Shown here in pieces: positions 4,940-6,532 of a stretch of DNA of 6,532 bases. The DNA comes from Bacillota bacterium (GTDB lineage Bacteria > Bacillota > Clostridia > Acetivibrionales > DTU013): the NCBI GenBank assembly GCA_023411645.1, contig JAEYON010000143.1, positions 1 to 6,532 on the forward strand, written 5' to 3'. The notes beneath the pieces were generated by a model. It searched no databases and was not told the DNA's origin. It saw only the letters and a list, made by a program, of their open reading frames with translations. Positions within the stretch are counted from its first letter, which is position 1; each line of letters opens with the position of its first letter. Both the position numbers and the translations under genes were made by a program.

Positions 4940-6532
4940 ATATTTTCTCCAAAGTCACGTTGAAAACACTTTCGAGGAATAAAACACGCACACTTGTCAC
5001 AATAATCGGTATTATTTTGTCTGCAGCAATGTTGACTGCTGTGACAGCCTTTATAACTAGTCTTCAGGGCTATATCCTTGGCGTGGCGGTGTATAATTAT
5101 GGCGATTGGCATGGATGCCTTTATGATGCGGGGACAGATAAAACCGCGGAGCTGAAAAGTAATCAGGAGGTAATGAAGGTTGCGGAGTGTGAGAATATTG
5201 GTTATGCGGCTCTGCCTAACCCAAAATATGAATACTCGCCTTATATTTACATTATTGGCGCTGACAGTAATTTTAATACGATGATGCCTGTTTACATCAC
5301 AGGGGGGAGACTTCCGGAGAAGACAGATGAGATCATATTACCGGATCATTTGCTGAAAAATGGAGGGACAGCGTTTTCTATAGGAGAAAGGATTACTCTG
5401 GATATCGGTGTACGGAAGTATGAGAATACAGTACTCAATCAGCAAAATATGTACATGAAGGATCAAAAAGGGGTGGTTCAGGAGAAGCTGGAAATTCATG
5501 AAACCCGTAACTATACAGTAGTCGGATTCTATGAACGCCCGAGCTTTGAGGACCCGTCTTCTCCGGGCTATACTGCTATTACGGTTATGGATGGCATCGA
5601 ACGGGAAGGCAAGGTCTATGACGTATATTTTAAGCTTAAGAAGCCTGCCGGTATATATGACTTTATGTGGGCGGAGGAGCAAAAAGAGGGCTTCGGCGGC
5701 AGCTCATACAATGATGATGTGCTTATGTATAGCGGCGTAGCAAAGTATCCAACCTTTTATGCGGTTCTTTACAGCCTGGCAGCCATTCTTATCTTACTGA
5801 TAATGGCCGGCTCTGTTTCGCTTATTTTTAATGCCTTTTCAATCTCCGTAAGTGAAAGGACAAAACAAATAGGGCTTCTGTCATCTGTCGGTGCTACTCA
5901 AAAGCAAATCAGGAAAAGTGTATTATTTGAGGCTGTGTTTGTAAGTATAATAGGTATACCAATCGGTATACTTTCGGGAATAGCGGGTATCGGTGTGACT
6001 TTTTTGTATGTCGGACAGAGATTTTCATCCCTCTACTCCGGTGAAGTACCTTATTCACTTTCACTCCATGTGAACCTCTGGACAGTTATGACAGCGGGGC
6101 TGTTTGCACTGATAACTGTTTTAATTTCGGCATGGATTCCTTCGAGGCGTGCGACACGTATTACAGCGATTGAAGCAATACGGCAGACAAACGATATTTC
6201 TGTAAAGACGAAGGATATACGTACATCAAAGCTCACTTACAGACTATTCGGGCTTGAGGGTGTTCTTGCCCGGAAGTACTTCAGACGCAGCAGGAAAAGG
6301 TACAGAACCACTGTCGTATCTCTGTTTATGAGCATAGTTCTGTTTATCTCTGCAAGTTCCTTCTGCTCATATATCAAGGATAGTGTTACGGATGTTTTTG
6401 AAACAAGAGATTATGATATCAGCTGGTATTATGATACTGAAACCAATACAGAGATGACCCCTCGTGAAGTGTATGAATTACTGGCTCAGACCAAGGGCTT
6501 GACAAACTCTGCTTATGCCTATGTCAAGGAGG
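4936..6532 (+). CDS. FtsX-like ABC permease, MacB-type duplicated form, 3'-truncated
   Basis: The frame is open without interruption from the ATG at 4936 to the right edge: 532 full codons and no stop. GAGGTGA (4922-4928) lies seven bases before the ATG. Layout: a basic start (KTLSRNKTRT), helix 1 at about 18-40, an extracytoplasmic domain of about 235 residues (41-275) without clear cysteine pairing, helix 2 at about 276-300, the FtsX coupling segment SERTKQIGLLSSVGATQKQI (306-325), helix 3 at about 333-358, helix 4 at about 382-402, then SRRATRITAIEAIR (403-416), the usual end of an FtsX unit. A second unit begins: LARKYFRRSRKRYRTT (444-459), helix 5 at about 459-479, and the start of another external domain. 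The complete protein is probably a duplicated permease of roughly 750-900 residues with two external domains. BceB instead has ten helices and one large loop late in the protein, so this is not a plain BceB. It should form a complex with the preceding ATPase. Confidence 0.92.
   Translation, partial: MNIFSKVTLKTLSRNKTRTLVTIIGIILSAAMLTAVTAFITSLQGYILGVAVYNYGDWHGCLYDAGTDKTAELKSNQEVMKVAECENIGYAALPNPKYEYSPYIYIIGADSNFNTMMPVYITGGRLPEKTDEIILPDHLLKNGGTAFSIGERITLDIGVRKYENTVLNQQNMYMKDQKGVVQEKLEIHETRNYTVVGFYERPSFEDPSSPGYTAITVMDGIEREGKVYDVYFKLKKPAGIYDFMWAEEQKEGFGGSSYNDDVLMYSGVAKYPTFYAVLYSLAAILILLIMAGSVSLIFNAFSISVSERTKQIGLLSSVGATQKQIRKSVLFEAVFVSIIGIPIGILSGIAGIGVTFLYVGQRFSSLYSGEVPYSLSLHVNLWTVMTAGLFALITVLISAWIPSRRATRITAIEAIRQTNDISVKTKDIRTSKLTYRLFGLEGVLARKYFRRSRKRYRTTVVSLFMSIVLFISASSFCSYIKDSVTDVFETRDYDISWYYDTETNTEMTPREVYELLAQTKGLTNSAYAYVKE

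Noticed and set aside
5531..5740. 69-codon plus-strand frame inside the permease region
   Set aside because: The permease frame runs unbroken through it with FtsX motifs on the far side; the short frame has an arginine-rich, low-quality translation and no sign of its own function.
1..6532. A defence island, mobile element or biosynthetic cluster
   Set aside because: There is no transposase, integrase, terminal repeat, toxin-antitoxin pair, nuclease, CRISPR repeat or biosynthetic enzyme; every long frame is explained by common chromosomal families.

Overview
The window looks like chromosomal DNA of a low-to-moderate GC Gram-positive bacterium, most likely a clostridial member of the Bacillota. 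Reasons: strong purine-rich Shine-Dalgarno sites ahead of nearly every gene, all genes on one strand, and a response regulator / two-helix histidine kinase / ABC ATPase / FtsX-type permease cassette in an arrangement familiar from Clostridia. The placement is an inference from gene style and was not searched.

Left part (1-2367): the 3' part of a SanA/YdcF-type DUF218 envelope protein runs in from the left edge. A 124-base spacer with a plausible promoter and two dyad elements follows. Next come a PLP-dependent low-specificity threonine aldolase (ltaE) and, 71 bases further on, a GNAT acetyltransferase of the phosphinothricin-acetyltransferase-like group. The last two could be co-transcribed. 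The acetyltransferase is visibly more AT-rich than the SanA-type gene.

Right part (2368-6532): a four-gene sensing and transport module. An OmpR-family response regulator and its kinase abut exactly (stop codon followed directly by ATG). The kinase has two membrane helices joined by only a few residues, the layout of an intramembrane sensor. The transporter genes follow after an 80-base gap. This gap holds the clearest non-coding signal of the window: four GTNAY half-sites spaced exactly 11 bp apart, starting on the base after the kinase stop and ending 10 bases before a TATGAT -10 element with no recognisable -35. This is what a promoter activated by the adjacent OmpR-type regulator should look like. 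The ATPase and permease overlap by 4 bases. The permease is cut by the right edge after 532 codons and shows the first half of a duplicated MacB/FtsX-type architecture.

Working model: the kinase senses a membrane-associated signal or transporter state, the phosphorylated regulator binds the 11-bp array, and the transporter is induced. Related systems handle antimicrobial peptides or lipid-linked envelope stress, but the substrate cannot be read from this sequence. I see no mobile element, CRISPR array, RNA gene or convincing terminator, and nothing I would call a wholly new system.
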